Source: an uncultured Bacteroidaceae bacterium (GTDB lineage: Bacteria; Bacteroidota; Bacteroidia; Bacteroidales; Bacteroidaceae). Taken from it: a DNA stretch of 64,000 bases. The notes under the pieces are model-generated. The model was not told the DNA's origin, did not search any database, and was given only the letters and a program-made list of their open reading frames with translations. A program made the translations under genes and the position numbers. The stretch is from assembly GCA_905235285.1 (NCBI GenBank), contig CAJOLI010000005.1, forward strand, positions 20,411-84,410, written 5' to 3'. Shown one piece after another: positions 52,872 through 60,887 of this stretch. Every line of letters begins with the position of its first letter. The first letter of the stretch is position 1.

Positions 52872-54701
52872 CTATTTCTTGCTCTTTTTCGACTTCTTAT
52901 CACCTTTTTTCTTCTTATGCCCAGCCTCGAAGCTCTTTTCGAAACGCTTCTGAGCCTTAGACTTATGGCCCTTGTCGCCCTTGCTCGCTGGCCGCTCGTT
53001 GGCACGATTGCCGTCGGAGGCCTCGTCGGCGATGTCGATGCCTACGCGACGTCCCTTGAAAGTGAATCCTTTGAGACCCTTGAAGACGCGCGCAACCTCT
53101 CCTTCAGGCACCTCAAAGAACGAGAAGGTAGGTCGCAGGTCGATGCGCCCCATCTCAATCTTCGGTCCGGGACACCGGTTGTTGACAAGTCCTATGAGTT
53201 CGCGGGCGTAGAAGCCGTCGACTTTGCCCAGGGTGATGAAGATGCGTGTGAAGCCCTCCTCAGGACTATGATCGCCCTCGGCACGGCGACGGCCACCTTC
53301 GCCTGTCTTCACTTTGCCTTTGCCCCGGCTCTTCTCATCTGCGACCTCCTCTATCTCGGGCGCATTGGCATAGTAGCGCAGGAAGCGGCTAAACTCGCGG
53401 CTTACGATGCGGCGCAGCAGGTCGTCTTTGTCGAGCCATTCCAGTTTGCGGCGCACTTCGGGCAGGAAGTCTGCAATCTCTTCCTCGTCGACCTCTACGC
53501 GCTCGATGTCGTCGATGACTTTCCACAGCTGTTTAGAGCAGATTTCCTTAGGCGAGGGCAGGGTACCACGCACGAAATCCTTCTTGATAGTACGCTCTAT
53601 GTCGCGGATGCGTCCTCGCTCGCGGCTGTGTACAATGCAAATGCTGGTACCTTTCTTGCCGGCACGTCCTGTGCGTCCGCTGCGGTGTGTATAGTTCTCA
53701 ATGTCCTCGGGCATCCCGTAGTTGATGACGTGCGTGAGGTCATCTACATCGAGACCTCGCGCTGCCACATCAGTGGCCACGAGCAGCTGAATACGGTGTT
53801 GCCGGAAGCGCTGCATCGTCAGGTCGCGCTGCTGCTGCGAGAGGTCGCCGTGGAGGGCATCGGCGTTGTAGCCATCCTGAATGAGCTTGTCGGCTATCTC
53901 CTGTGTCTCAAGCCGTGTCCGACAGAAAATGATAGCATATATCTTCGGGTAGTAGTCCACTACGCGCTTCAGTGCGAGGTATTTGTCTCGCGCGTGCACC
54001 ATATAATATATATGGTTGACATTCTCAGCACCTTCGTTACGGCTGCCCACGACTATCTGGCGGGCATCGTGGAGATAGTGCTGGGCTATGCGCTCTATCT
54101 CGCTACTCATAGTGGCGGAGAAGAGTAGCGTGGTGTGGTCGGCGGGCACGCCCTCAAGTATGGCATCGATACTCTCAGAGAATCCCATAGAGAGCATCTC
54201 GTCTGCCTCATCGAGGATGACGGTGCCCACGGCTTCGAGCACCGCGGCGCCGCGTTGCATCAGGTCTATCAGTCGGCCCGGAGTGGCAACGATGATGTCG
54301 ACGCCCTGACGCAGAGCGCGCAGCTGAGGCATGAAATCCGTGCCGCCATAGACAGCCAGGATGCGCACGTCAGACATATATTTGGCGAAGCTGTTGAGGT
54401 CGTCGGCAATCTGGAGGCATAGCTCGCGCGTAGGAGAGAGAATAACGGCCGAAGGCTGTCGGACTGCCGAGAGGTCGCCTTGGTCAGTCGTAGCGCCGGA
54501 ACGAGACATGAATCTCTGCAGCAGAGGCAAGCCGTAGGCCGCCGTCTTGCCAGTGCCCGTCTGTGCCAGGGCTACGAGGTCCTGATTACTCTCGAGTTGG
54601 TGGGGAATCACGGCTTCCTGAACTGGCATTGGCGTCTCAAAGCCAAGTTCGGTTATGGCCTGCATGAGCGGCTGGCAGAGGCCGAGGTCTGAGAATGTCA
54701 T
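52872..54701 (-). CDS. deaD: DEAD-box ATP-dependent RNA helicase (DeaD/CsdA-like)
   Basis: 609-residue cytosolic helicase involved in ribosome assembly and RNA remodelling, often cold-related. All motifs are visible: Q motif (FETPMPVQEAVIP), I AQTGTGKT, Ia PTRELCLQ, II DEAD, III SAT, V ATDVAARGLDV, VI HRSGRTGRAGKKG. The C-terminal region (FITLGKVDGFYARELIGLVN ... FKGRRVGIDIAD) is a DbpA/CsdA-type RNA-binding domain, followed by a basic Lys-rich tail typical of Bacteroidetes orthologues. It stands alone on its strand. deaD is the closest symbol; other DEAD-box names are possible. Confidence 0.93.
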   Translation of the reverse strand: MTFSDLGLCQPLMQAITELGFETPMPVQEAVIPHQLESNQDLVALAQTGTGKTAAYGLPLLQRFMSRSGATTDQGDLSAVRQPSAVILSPTRELCLQIADDLNSFAKYMSDVRILAVYGGTDFMPQLRALRQGVDIIVATPGRLIDLMQRGAAVLEAVGTVILDEADEMLSMGFSESIDAILEGVPADHTTLLFSATMSSEIERIAQHYLHDARQIVVGSRNEGAENVNHIYYMVHARDKYLALKRVVDYYPKIYAIIFCRTRLETQEIADKLIQDGYNADALHGDLSQQQRDLTMQRFRQHRIQLLVATDVAARGLDVDDLTHVINYGMPEDIENYTHRSGRTGRAGKKGTSICIVHSRERGRIRDIERTIKKDFVRGTLPSPKEICSKQLWKVIDDIERVEVDEEEIADFLPEVRRKLEWLDKDDLLRRIVSREFSRFLRYYANAPEIEEVADEKSRGKGKVKTGEGGRRRAEGDHSPEEGFTRIFITLGKVDGFYARELIGLVNNRCPGPKIEMGRIDLRPTFSFFEVPEGEVARVFKGLKGFTFKGRRVGIDIADEASDGNRANERPASKGDKGHKSKAQKRFEKSFEAGHKKKKGDKKSKKSKK

Positions 54702-54755
54702 TGAGAGGAGGTGAAATGAGAAATGAGAAATTGAAAACAGAGCTGGATAATACTA

Positions 54756-54791
54756 CGAAAAAGTCCGCAACCTCCGAAGAGACTTGCGGAC
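54756..54791 (-). terminator. Terminator after the tRNA-Asn genes
   Basis: Minus strand: 8-bp stem gtccgcaa/ttgcggac, then ttttt. It lies 12 bp beyond the second tRNA-Asn. Confidence 0.8.
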
Positions 54792-54802
54792 CAACGCCCT
54801 TG

Positions 54803-54876
54803 CGCTTCAGGATGGGCTTGAACCAACGACCCCCTGATTAACAGTCAGGTGCTCTAACCAACTGAGCTACTGAAGC
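54803..54876 (-). tRNA. tRNA-Asn (anticodon GTT), copy 2
   Basis: Minus-strand cloverleaf: acceptor GCTTCAG/CTGAAGC, anticodon stem CCTGA/TCAGG with loop CTGTTAA (anticodon GTT), discriminator G. CCA is not encoded. Identical over 74 nt to the copy 20 bp upstream. Confidence 0.96.
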
Positions 54877-54896
54877 AGGAACTTCCGAGAATATGG

Positions 54897-54970
54897 CGCT
54901 TCAGGATGGGCTTGAACCAACGACCCCCTGATTAACAGTCAGGTGCTCTAACCAACTGAGCTACTGAAGC
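54897..54970 (-). tRNA. tRNA-Asn (anticodon GTT), copy 1
   Basis: Same 74-nt sequence as 54803-54876. The two are separated by 20 bp and probably processed from one transcript that starts near 55049. Confidence 0.96.
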
Positions 54971-55055
54971 ATTTTACCTACTTGGCGCCGCTTAGCGACT
55001 GCTTACCGAAGATGTGTTATGAGATTTTTTACACCTATTTCTCGGAATTGCGGGG

Positions 55056-55094
55056 CAAAAGTAGTGCTTTTCTCAAAAATAAACAATACTTTTG
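55056..55094. promoter_or_regulatory. Divergent promoters for tRNA-Asn and the PfkB kinase
   Basis: TACTTTTG occurs once on each strand: 55056-55063 (minus, for the tRNAs) and 55087-55094 (plus, for the kinase). Both match TAnnTTTG. The two promoters overlap in their upstream parts. Confidence 0.6.
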
Positions 55095-55112
55095 CAGAAA
55101 ATTTTCAAGAAT

Positions 55113-56087
55113 ATGGCAAAAATAATAGGAATTGGCAATGCTTTAGTCGACATATTAGTGCATCTCGACGACGAAAAGTTGCTGCAAGAACTATGTCTGC
55201 CCAAGGGTGGAATGACGCTCATCGACGAGGACGGATTGGCGCGGATTCGCGAAATCGTGGGGGCTCTCAACAGTACATGCGCCACTGGCGGCAGCGCCTC
55301 AAACACCATTCATGCCCTCTCTGTGATGGGTGACGCCACGGGCTTCGTGGGAGCTGTGGGTGATGATGATATGGGACTGTTCTTTGCTGAGCAGATGAAG
55401 GCGCGAGGCACACGTGCCGTACTGCGCCGGTTGCCCACACAAGCTACAGGTATTGCCACGACGTTCATCACGCCCGACGGCGAACGGACCTTCGCCACCT
55501 ACCTCGGAGCGGCCGCACACGTCAGGGCAGAAGGCCTCAAGGCGATGATTGCAGACAACCCCGAGGCTGAGATCCTGCACGTCGAAGGATATCTCGTACA
55601 AGACCATGACCTTATCCTCGACATCCTTACCATAGCACGCGAAGCCGGGCTTGCCGTAAGTTACGACCTGGCCTCGTGGAACATCGTAGAAGCCGACCAC
55701 GACTTCATTACTACGCTGGTTCGCGACTATGTCGACATCGTCTTCGCCAACGAAGAGGAGGCAGCTGCCTTCAGCCGGCAGCGCGACCCTGAAGTAGCGC
55801 TGCGCCTGCTCGCTGCAGCTGCAGACACCGCGGTTGTCAAGATAGGAGCACGCGGGGCCTTGGGAATGCGCGGCGGCGAACAGGCCGCAGTGGCTGGCCG
55901 TCGGCTCACGCCCACAGACACCACGGCCGCTGGCGACTTCTTCGCGGCTGGCTTCCTCCACGGAAGAGTATGCGGAGCATCGCTCGAGCGATGTCTCGAT
56001 TTAGGCAACCGCCTCGCCAGTGAGGTAATCCAAGTCTATGGCACCGAGCTCCCGGCCGAGCGCATTCGCCAAGCAATAGCTGACTAA
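55113..56087 (+). CDS. PfkB-family sugar/nucleoside kinase (adenosine-kinase-like)
   Basis: 324-residue cytosolic kinase. N-terminal IIGIGNALVDILVHLDDEKL and the glycine signature TGGSASNTIHALSVMG belong to the PfkB/ribokinase fold; the C-terminal DTTAAGDFFAAGFLHG holds the anion hole and catalytic Asp. The overall pattern is that of the adenosine-kinase-like PfkB proteins common in Bacteroidetes; the substrate (ribose-type sugar or nucleoside) is not proven. The ATG at 55113 is favoured as it directly precedes the first beta-strand; a start 21 bp upstream is less likely. The S41 protease follows 21 bp downstream. Confidence 0.9.
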   Translation: MAKIIGIGNALVDILVHLDDEKLLQELCLPKGGMTLIDEDGLARIREIVGALNSTCATGGSASNTIHALSVMGDATGFVGAVGDDDMGLFFAEQMKARGTRAVLRRLPTQATGIATTFITPDGERTFATYLGAAAHVRAEGLKAMIADNPEAEILHVEGYLVQDHDLILDILTIAREAGLAVSYDLASWNIVEADHDFITTLVRDYVDIVFANEEEAAAFSRQRDPEVALRLLAAAADTAVVKIGARGALGMRGGEQAAVAGRRLTPTDTTAAGDFFAAGFLHGRVCGASLERCLDLGNRLASEVIQVYGTELPAERIRQAIAD

Positions 56088-56108
56088 ACAACTGCTTATA
56101 TATATTTA

Positions 56109-57770
56109 ATGTGTATGAACCATAACTTAAAGACAATACTTCTGATTGCAGGCATAGCCGTGGGCATCGCAGGGCTGCCGGCAGCCGCACAGCAACGCCA
56201 GCAGACGGGTTTCGACATCTCGCGCAACCTCGACATTTTTGCTGATATCTACCGCCAGCTCGATATGTACTACGTCGACTCGCTCTCGGCAGACACCGCC
56301 GTGGAATGGGCCATCAACGGTATGCTCTCGGAGATAGACCCCTACACGAAGTACTATCCCGACGAGGATCAAGAGGAGCTGCGCATGATGGCCACCGGGC
56401 GCTACGCCGGCATAGGTGCCCTCATCCGCCTGCCCAAGGACTCGAAACGGGCCATCATCGAAGAGCCTTACGAGGGGCAACCGGCACAGGAGGCCGGCGT
56501 ACGGGCCGGCGACGTCATCCTGACCATTGACGGCCGCGACGTTGAAGGCTGGGAAATATCACGCGTGAGCAAGACGCTGCGCGGAGAGCCCGGCACCACC
56601 TTTGAGCTGCGCGTACAGCGCCCCTCAGAGAAACGACCGCGCGCCTTCAAGATTACACGCCGGCAGGTGCAGCTGCCCTGCCTGCCATGGTACGGCATCG
56701 TCGACGCTGACAACCACATTGGCTACCTATACCTCTCAGAGTTCACCGACAAATGTTCGCGTGAGGTGCGCCATGCTATACTCGATATGAAGCAGCAGGG
56801 AATGCAACGGCTCATCTTCGACCTGCGCGACAATGGTGGAGGGTCGGTCAGCGAGGCTGTGGAGATTGTGGGTATGTTCGTGCCGCGCGGCAGCCTCGTC
56901 GTGAAGACCAAGGGCAAGCTGCCCTCGACCTGCCACGACTATCTAACGCCTGCCGAACCCCTTGACACGGTGATGCCGGTGGCTGTGATGATAAACTCCA
57001 ACACTGCCTCGGCATCAGAAATCGTGGCCGGAGCGCTTCAAGACCTCGACCGCGCACTCATCATAGGGCAGCGCAGCTATGGCAAAGGCCTCGTCCAGGG
57101 CATCCGCGAGCTGCCCTACCGCGGACAACTCAAAATAACAACCGCGCGCTACTATATACCCTCGGGGCGTTGCATTCAGGCCTATGACTATCGCCACCGC
57201 ACGGCCGACGGTGCTGCCACGACACTTCCCGACAGCCTCACACACGTCTTTTACACCAGGCTGGGGCGGCCCGTGCGCGACGGAGGAGGCATACAGCCCG
57301 ACTCCGTGCTGGCCGTAGACTCGGTGCCGTCGATGGTCTACGACCTGACGGCCTCAGACCCCTTCTTCGACTTCGTCACCGGCTACGTTCAGCAGCATCC
57401 GCAGATAGCATCTGCTGCTGACTACAAGCTCACCGACGACGAATGGGACGCATTTGCCGAGGTTATACAAGGCAGCAGTTTCACCTACAACGGACGCACA
57501 GCTACGGCTCTCAAACAGCTGCGTCAGCTGGCACGCTTTGAAGGCTACGATGATGAGACGCGCGAGGAGTTTGATGCTCTCGAAGCCAAGCTCAAGACCA
57601 ACGACCTGGCTGCTGACTTGCAGCGCTTCCGTCAGCACATACAGCCATACCTGGAGACGGAAATTGTGAGCCGCTACTACTACCAGAAAGGCGCACTACG
57701 TCATACACTCACTTACGACAAGGCTCTCAACCGGACAATAGAAATTATCAATAACGCTCAACAACAATGA
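56109..57770 (+). CDS. S41-family carboxy-terminal processing protease (CtpA-like)
   Basis: 553-residue secreted or periplasmic protease. After the signal sequence come an N-terminal helical region (FADIYRQLDMYYVDSLSADT), a PDZ domain (IIEEPYEGQPAQEAGVRAGD, about 110-195) and the S41 catalytic core, with the Ser in NSNTASASEIVAGAL and the Lys in QRSYGKGLVQG. A long C-terminal helical part is typical for the Bacteroidetes branch. Such proteases process or degrade envelope proteins. The stop overlaps the next start by 4 bp (ATGA), so the two are translationally coupled. Confidence 0.94.
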   Translation: MCMNHNLKTILLIAGIAVGIAGLPAAAQQRQQTGFDISRNLDIFADIYRQLDMYYVDSLSADTAVEWAINGMLSEIDPYTKYYPDEDQEELRMMATGRYAGIGALIRLPKDSKRAIIEEPYEGQPAQEAGVRAGDVILTIDGRDVEGWEISRVSKTLRGEPGTTFELRVQRPSEKRPRAFKITRRQVQLPCLPWYGIVDADNHIGYLYLSEFTDKCSREVRHAILDMKQQGMQRLIFDLRDNGGGSVSEAVEIVGMFVPRGSLVVKTKGKLPSTCHDYLTPAEPLDTVMPVAVMINSNTASASEIVAGALQDLDRALIIGQRSYGKGLVQGIRELPYRGQLKITTARYYIPSGRCIQAYDYRHRTADGAATTLPDSLTHVFYTRLGRPVRDGGGIQPDSVLAVDSVPSMVYDLTASDPFFDFVTGYVQQHPQIASAADYKLTDDEWDAFAEVIQGSSFTYNGRTATALKQLRQLARFEGYDDETREEFDALEAKLKTNDLAADLQRFRQHIQPYLETEIVSRYYYQKGALRHTLTYDKALNRTIEIINNAQQQ

Positions 57771-58987
57771 AACGACGTAAAGCACAACGTACGAATCAAA
57801 ACATCATGCGCGGCATCGTAGCCATGGCCCTCGTGGTGCTGCTCGTAGCATGGCTGTTCCTCTCACTCATCTCATGCGCCGACAGCAGACCTACCTTCAG
57901 CGTCAGCGGCTCTATCAGCGATGCAGAGGACTCCACCCTCATCGTCGAGGCCATGACGCTGACAGGCCCTCAGGCCCTCGACTCCGTGCGCCTCAAGGCC
58001 GACGGCACCTTCGACTTCAACGTGCCCCTCCCTCCGCAGGACTCCACCGCCTCGCCCGAATTCTACCGCCTACGAATAGCGCAGCAGGTCATAAACTTCG
58101 CACATGACTCCACTGAGGCCATCATAATTAAGGCCCCTTTCGCGCGTATGGCCACCGACTACGACATCCAGGGCAACGAGGCCTCACGAACTATGAAGAC
58201 CATCTCGCTGCTCAACATCCAGCTGCAGCAGCAATTCCACCGCCTGCTGGCTGACAACAGCCTCTCGAACCTCGAGAAGAGCGAGCGGCTCCAAGCCCTT
58301 GTCGACGAGTATAAGACAACGCTCAAGCGCGACTACATCCTGACCAACCCCGCCTCGGCAGCAGCTTACTATGCTCTGTTCCAGACCGTAGGCTCGCAGA
58401 TGCTCTTCGATCCCGAACGCGACAAAAACGATGTACAGTATTTCGCAGCCGTAGCAACACAGTGGGACCAGCTCTACCCTGCTGCGCAACGCACCGAGAA
58501 CCTGCGCAACATAGCCATACGCGGACTGAAGAACACAAGACCCAGCCGGCCTATACAACTGGATCTCGACAGCGAGAAGGTACACGAAGTAGGAGTCATC
58601 GACTTCGGATTTCCCGACATCAGCGGACGCGAACGCCGCCTCACCGACCTTCATGATAACGTCGTGCTGCTCGACTTCACGGCCTACAGCTTGCCGCAGA
58701 GTCAGCAACGCATCATACTCCTGCGCGAACTATACGCTAAATACCACAGCCGCGGGCTCGAGATAATGCAGGTCTCGCTCGATGCCGACGAACACTATTG
58801 GAAGACGATGTGCGAGAAACTGCCATGGGTATGCGTCTTCTGTGCCGAAGGGATAGCCAACGATATAGTGCAACTCTACGGCGTAAACAGCCTGCCAGCC
58901 TTCTTCATCGTAGGGCGAGGCTCGGAACTCAAAGCCCGTGGCGAACAGATCCCCGATCTAACTAAAGCCATAGAAGCAGAACTATAG
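57767..58987 (+). CDS. Membrane-anchored thioredoxin-fold protein (DUF4369/AhpC-TSA type) without CXXC
   Basis: 406 residues. The N-terminus has a basic region, a TM/lipoprotein-like segment (MALVVLLVAWLFLSLISC, Cys about 37) and a DUF4369-like beta domain (FSVSGSISDAEDSTLIVEAM). The C-terminal 150 residues follow the TlpA/ResA-type thioredoxin fold (DFGFPDISGRERRLTDL; NVVLLDF; YHSRGLEIMQVSLDAD; VNSLPAFFIVGRG with the cis-Pro). At the place of the WCxxC motif the sequence is TAYSLPQSQQ, so no redox cysteines exist. It may work as a binding or scaffold module. It is coupled to the S41 protease gene by a 4-bp overlap. Confidence 0.83.
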   Translation: MKRRKAQRTNQNIMRGIVAMALVVLLVAWLFLSLISCADSRPTFSVSGSISDAEDSTLIVEAMTLTGPQALDSVRLKADGTFDFNVPLPPQDSTASPEFYRLRIAQQVINFAHDSTEAIIIKAPFARMATDYDIQGNEASRTMKTISLLNIQLQQQFHRLLADNSLSNLEKSERLQALVDEYKTTLKRDYILTNPASAAAYYALFQTVGSQMLFDPERDKNDVQYFAAVATQWDQLYPAAQRTENLRNIAIRGLKNTRPSRPIQLDLDSEKVHEVGVIDFGFPDISGRERRLTDLHDNVVLLDFTAYSLPQSQQRIILLRELYAKYHSRGLEIMQVSLDADEHYWKTMCEKLPWVCVFCAEGIANDIVQLYGVNSLPAFFIVGRGSELKARGEQIPDLTKAIEAEL

Positions 58988-59004
58988 GATTCAACCATAA
59001 GCAG

Positions 59005-59052
59005 AAGTCCGGCACCTGTTTCAATGTGAAAGCAGAAACGGGTGCCGGACTT
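59005..59052 (+). terminator. Long hairpin after the protease/thioredoxin-fold operon
   Basis: 18-bp stem (aagtccggcacctgtttc with gaaacgggtgccggactt, one G-U pair) and 12-nt loop, 15 bp after the stop. It lacks a T run, so it may be a factor-dependent terminator or a 3'-end stabiliser. Confidence 0.6.
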
Positions 59053-59144
59053 ATGATTTGTGAGAGAAACAGCGTCTATAGTATTTATCTATTTGATATA
59101 TGTCAATAAAAAAGAAAAAATATAATTAAAGGAGCAGCAAAAAC

Positions 59145-59175
59145 GTTGGCGTGACACCAAAAAACTCTACCTTTG
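59145..59175 (+). promoter_or_regulatory. Promoter of the non-coding RNA
   Basis: A gTTGG -33-like element (59145-59149), about 18 bp spacer, then TACCTTTG (59168-59175, TAnnTTTG). Transcription should start around 59182. Confidence 0.65.
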
Positions 59176-59181
59176 CAGCGT

Positions 59182-59509
59182 CAAAGAGATGACAAGGCCT
59201 CGCGAGAGGCACATCAACATACGGTTTTTCATGGTATTAGGTTAGTTTTAAAGGTTTTCATCCAAAGAGTAGCAACGGCTACTCGACTTTAGGTAAGTTA
59301 GTTAAGGTAAGTTGATTGCAGGATTGCCCTCTCCTCCAAGAGGGCTCCGACAGAATAACACAGGCACAACTGTCGCAGTGATGCGGTAGAAAAAGCAAAG
59401 AGACACATTTCATCCTTATGTGTATCTAAAGAGTTATTCTGAGAGATTCAACAGAAAGATTTGTTCATAGCTAGGACGCAGTTCTTCGTGAGAAGAGCTG
59501 CGTTTTTTT
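59182..59509 (+). ncRNA. Structured non-coding RNA of about 330 nt, family not recognised
   Basis: The region between a good promoter and a strong terminator has no open frame of note but many stems: gcctc-GCGA-gaggc (GNRA-type tetraloop, 59197-59210) closed by gatg/catc, gagtagc-aacg-gctactc (59267-59284), gccctct/agagggc (59326-59345), acacat/atgtgt (near 59403-59422) and a long-range pair cagaataac/gttattctg (59351-59359 with 59433-59441). These indicate a stable RNA, for example a 6S-type or other regulatory RNA. The exact family is unknown, and a leader function for pyrE is unlikely because of the terminator and a second promoter. Confidence 0.65.
59476..59509 (+). terminator. Rho-independent terminator of the non-coding RNA
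   Basis: 12-bp stem acgcagttcttc/gaagagctgcgt (one G-U pair), GTGA tetraloop and seven T. Confidence 0.92.
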
Positions 59510-59637
59510 GTACGTATTTTTTACACGCCCCTGCAAGGTAGGAAAGCCGAGTTCCCTTGGCTTTGTCGAAAGCTTATTTTTTCATGTTTTTTTGAGTTTT
59601 TATGATTTAAAAGTCTCTGCGTCTGACAAAATTGTCT

Positions 59638-59645
59638 TACCTTTG
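59638..59645 (+). promoter_or_regulatory. -7 box of the pyrE promoter
   Basis: TACCTTTG matches TAnnTTTG, with the same TACCTTTGCAGC context as the RNA promoter at 59168. The leader to the pyrE ATG is about 75 nt. Confidence 0.6.
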
Positions 59646-59724
59646 CAGCCGAGAAGCAGGCCATACTCAAGAGACCATAATTCATAAACGTAATAAAGCA
59701 TTAAAGCATAAAAGTGATATAGCA

Positions 59725-60357
59725 ATGAAGACATTAGAACAGATTTTTGCAGCCAAGCTGCTTAAGGTCAAGGCCATCAAGCTCCAACCCACAAACCCTT
59801 TCACATGGGCCAGCGGATGGAAGTCACCCATCTATTGCGACAACCGCAAGACGCTCTCCTACCCTGAGTTGCGCACCTTCGTAAAGATAGAGCTCGCACG
59901 CATCATCATGGAACGCTTCCCTGAGGCCGACGCTATTGCCGGCGTAGCCACGGGTGCCATTCCCCAAGGTGCTCTCGTCGCCGACGCCCTCTCGCTGCCA
60001 TTCGTGTATGTCCGCTCTAAACCTAAGGATCACGGATTGGAAAACCTCATCGAAGGCGAACTGAAGCCCGGCATGAAAGTCGTCGTCGTAGAAGATCTTA
60101 TCTCTACCGGCGGCAGCAGCCTCAAAGCCGTCGAGGCCCTCCGGCTCGGTGCCTGCGAAGTCATAGGCATGGTGGCTTCCTACACTTATGGCTTTGACGT
60201 CGCCAAGAAGGCCTTTGCCGATGCCGGCGTAGAGTTGGTGACGCTCACCAATTACGGCGATGTCGTGACAGAAGCTCTGCGCATAGGATATATCAAGAAA
60301 GAAGACGTAGCCCTGCTCGAAGAGTGGCGGAAGAATCCGTCGCAGTGGCAAGGGTAA
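59725..60357 (+). CDS. pyrE: Orotate phosphoribosyltransferase PyrE
   Basis: 210-residue cytosolic enzyme that couples orotate to PRPP in pyrimidine synthesis. Diagnostic segments: TWASGWKSPIYCDNRKTLSY, IAGVATGAIPQGALVADAL, YVRSKPKDHG and the PRPP loop VVVVEDLISTGGSSLKAVEAL. The ATG at 59725 gives the normal length; the upstream in-frame extension is non-conserved leader. Downstream, 23 bp away, is a small conserved protein and then argH, probably one operon. Confidence 0.97.
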   Translation: MKTLEQIFAAKLLKVKAIKLQPTNPFTWASGWKSPIYCDNRKTLSYPELRTFVKIELARIIMERFPEADAIAGVATGAIPQGALVADALSLPFVYVRSKPKDHGLENLIEGELKPGMKVVVVEDLISTGGSSLKAVEALRLGACEVIGMVASYTYGFDVAKKAFADAGVELVTLTNYGDVVTEALRIGYIKKEDVALLEEWRKNPSQWQG

Positions 60358-60380
60358 GTGTTTTTTAAAGTAGTATTGAA

Positions 60381-60863
60381 ATGACAACATTCGAAAGTAA
60401 TATCAAGCAGGTCCACTACCCGCAGGCTTCTATCTTTGCCAAACTGGCAGACCTGAGCAACCTCGAGGCCTTAAAGCAGCGCGCAGCAGACCCCGACTTC
60501 ATCAACCGTCTGCGCGCCTCGGGGCAAGTTCCTGAGGACAAGATAGACAAGATTGTCGAGCTGGCTTCAAAACTGGAGCTTACTCAAGATGCCATCACCA
60601 TCCCCGACACGCCGCTGGGCAGCATCGCATTGCGCATCGTAGAGCGCGATGAGCCCAAGTGCGTGAAGTTCGAGGTGCAGGGCGCTCCCATGGCCGCAAA
60701 CCTTTGGATACAACTGCTGCCCACCTCACCCTATGAGAGCAAGATGAAGTGCACCGTGGGGGCCGACCTCAACTTCTTCATCAAGCAGATGGCTAAGAAG
60801 CCGCTACAGGAGGGCATCGAGAAACTGGCCGACATGCTGGCAATGATTCCTTACGGAATGTGA
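60381..60863 (+). CDS. Conserved small SRPBCC-like protein
   Basis: 160 residues, cytosolic, no signal or TM. The pattern fits the SRPBCC/polyketide-cyclase-like proteins that lie after pyrE in Bacteroidales: TFESNIKQVHYPQASIFAKL at the start, then the strands TPLGSIALRIVERDEPKCVK and GAPMAANLWIQLLPTSP, and a long C-terminal helix KPLQEGIEKLADMLAMIP. Its function is unknown; the fold usually binds hydrophobic ligands. It sits between pyrE and argH in the same direction. Confidence 0.75.
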   Translation: MTTFESNIKQVHYPQASIFAKLADLSNLEALKQRAADPDFINRLRASGQVPEDKIDKIVELASKLELTQDAITIPDTPLGSIALRIVERDEPKCVKFEVQGAPMAANLWIQLLPTSPYESKMKCTVGADLNFFIKQMAKKPLQEGIEKLADMLAMIPYGM

Positions 60864-60887
60864 TTAGATTAGATAAGAAAAAAAGAA

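Larger units (their letters stand above)
58988..59724. other. 737-bp region with a non-coding RNA and the pyrE leader
   Basis: No protein gene supported. It contains a long hairpin closing the preceding operon, a promoter, a structured RNA of about 330 nt with terminator, and the pyrE promoter and leader, each listed separately. Confidence 0.8.
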
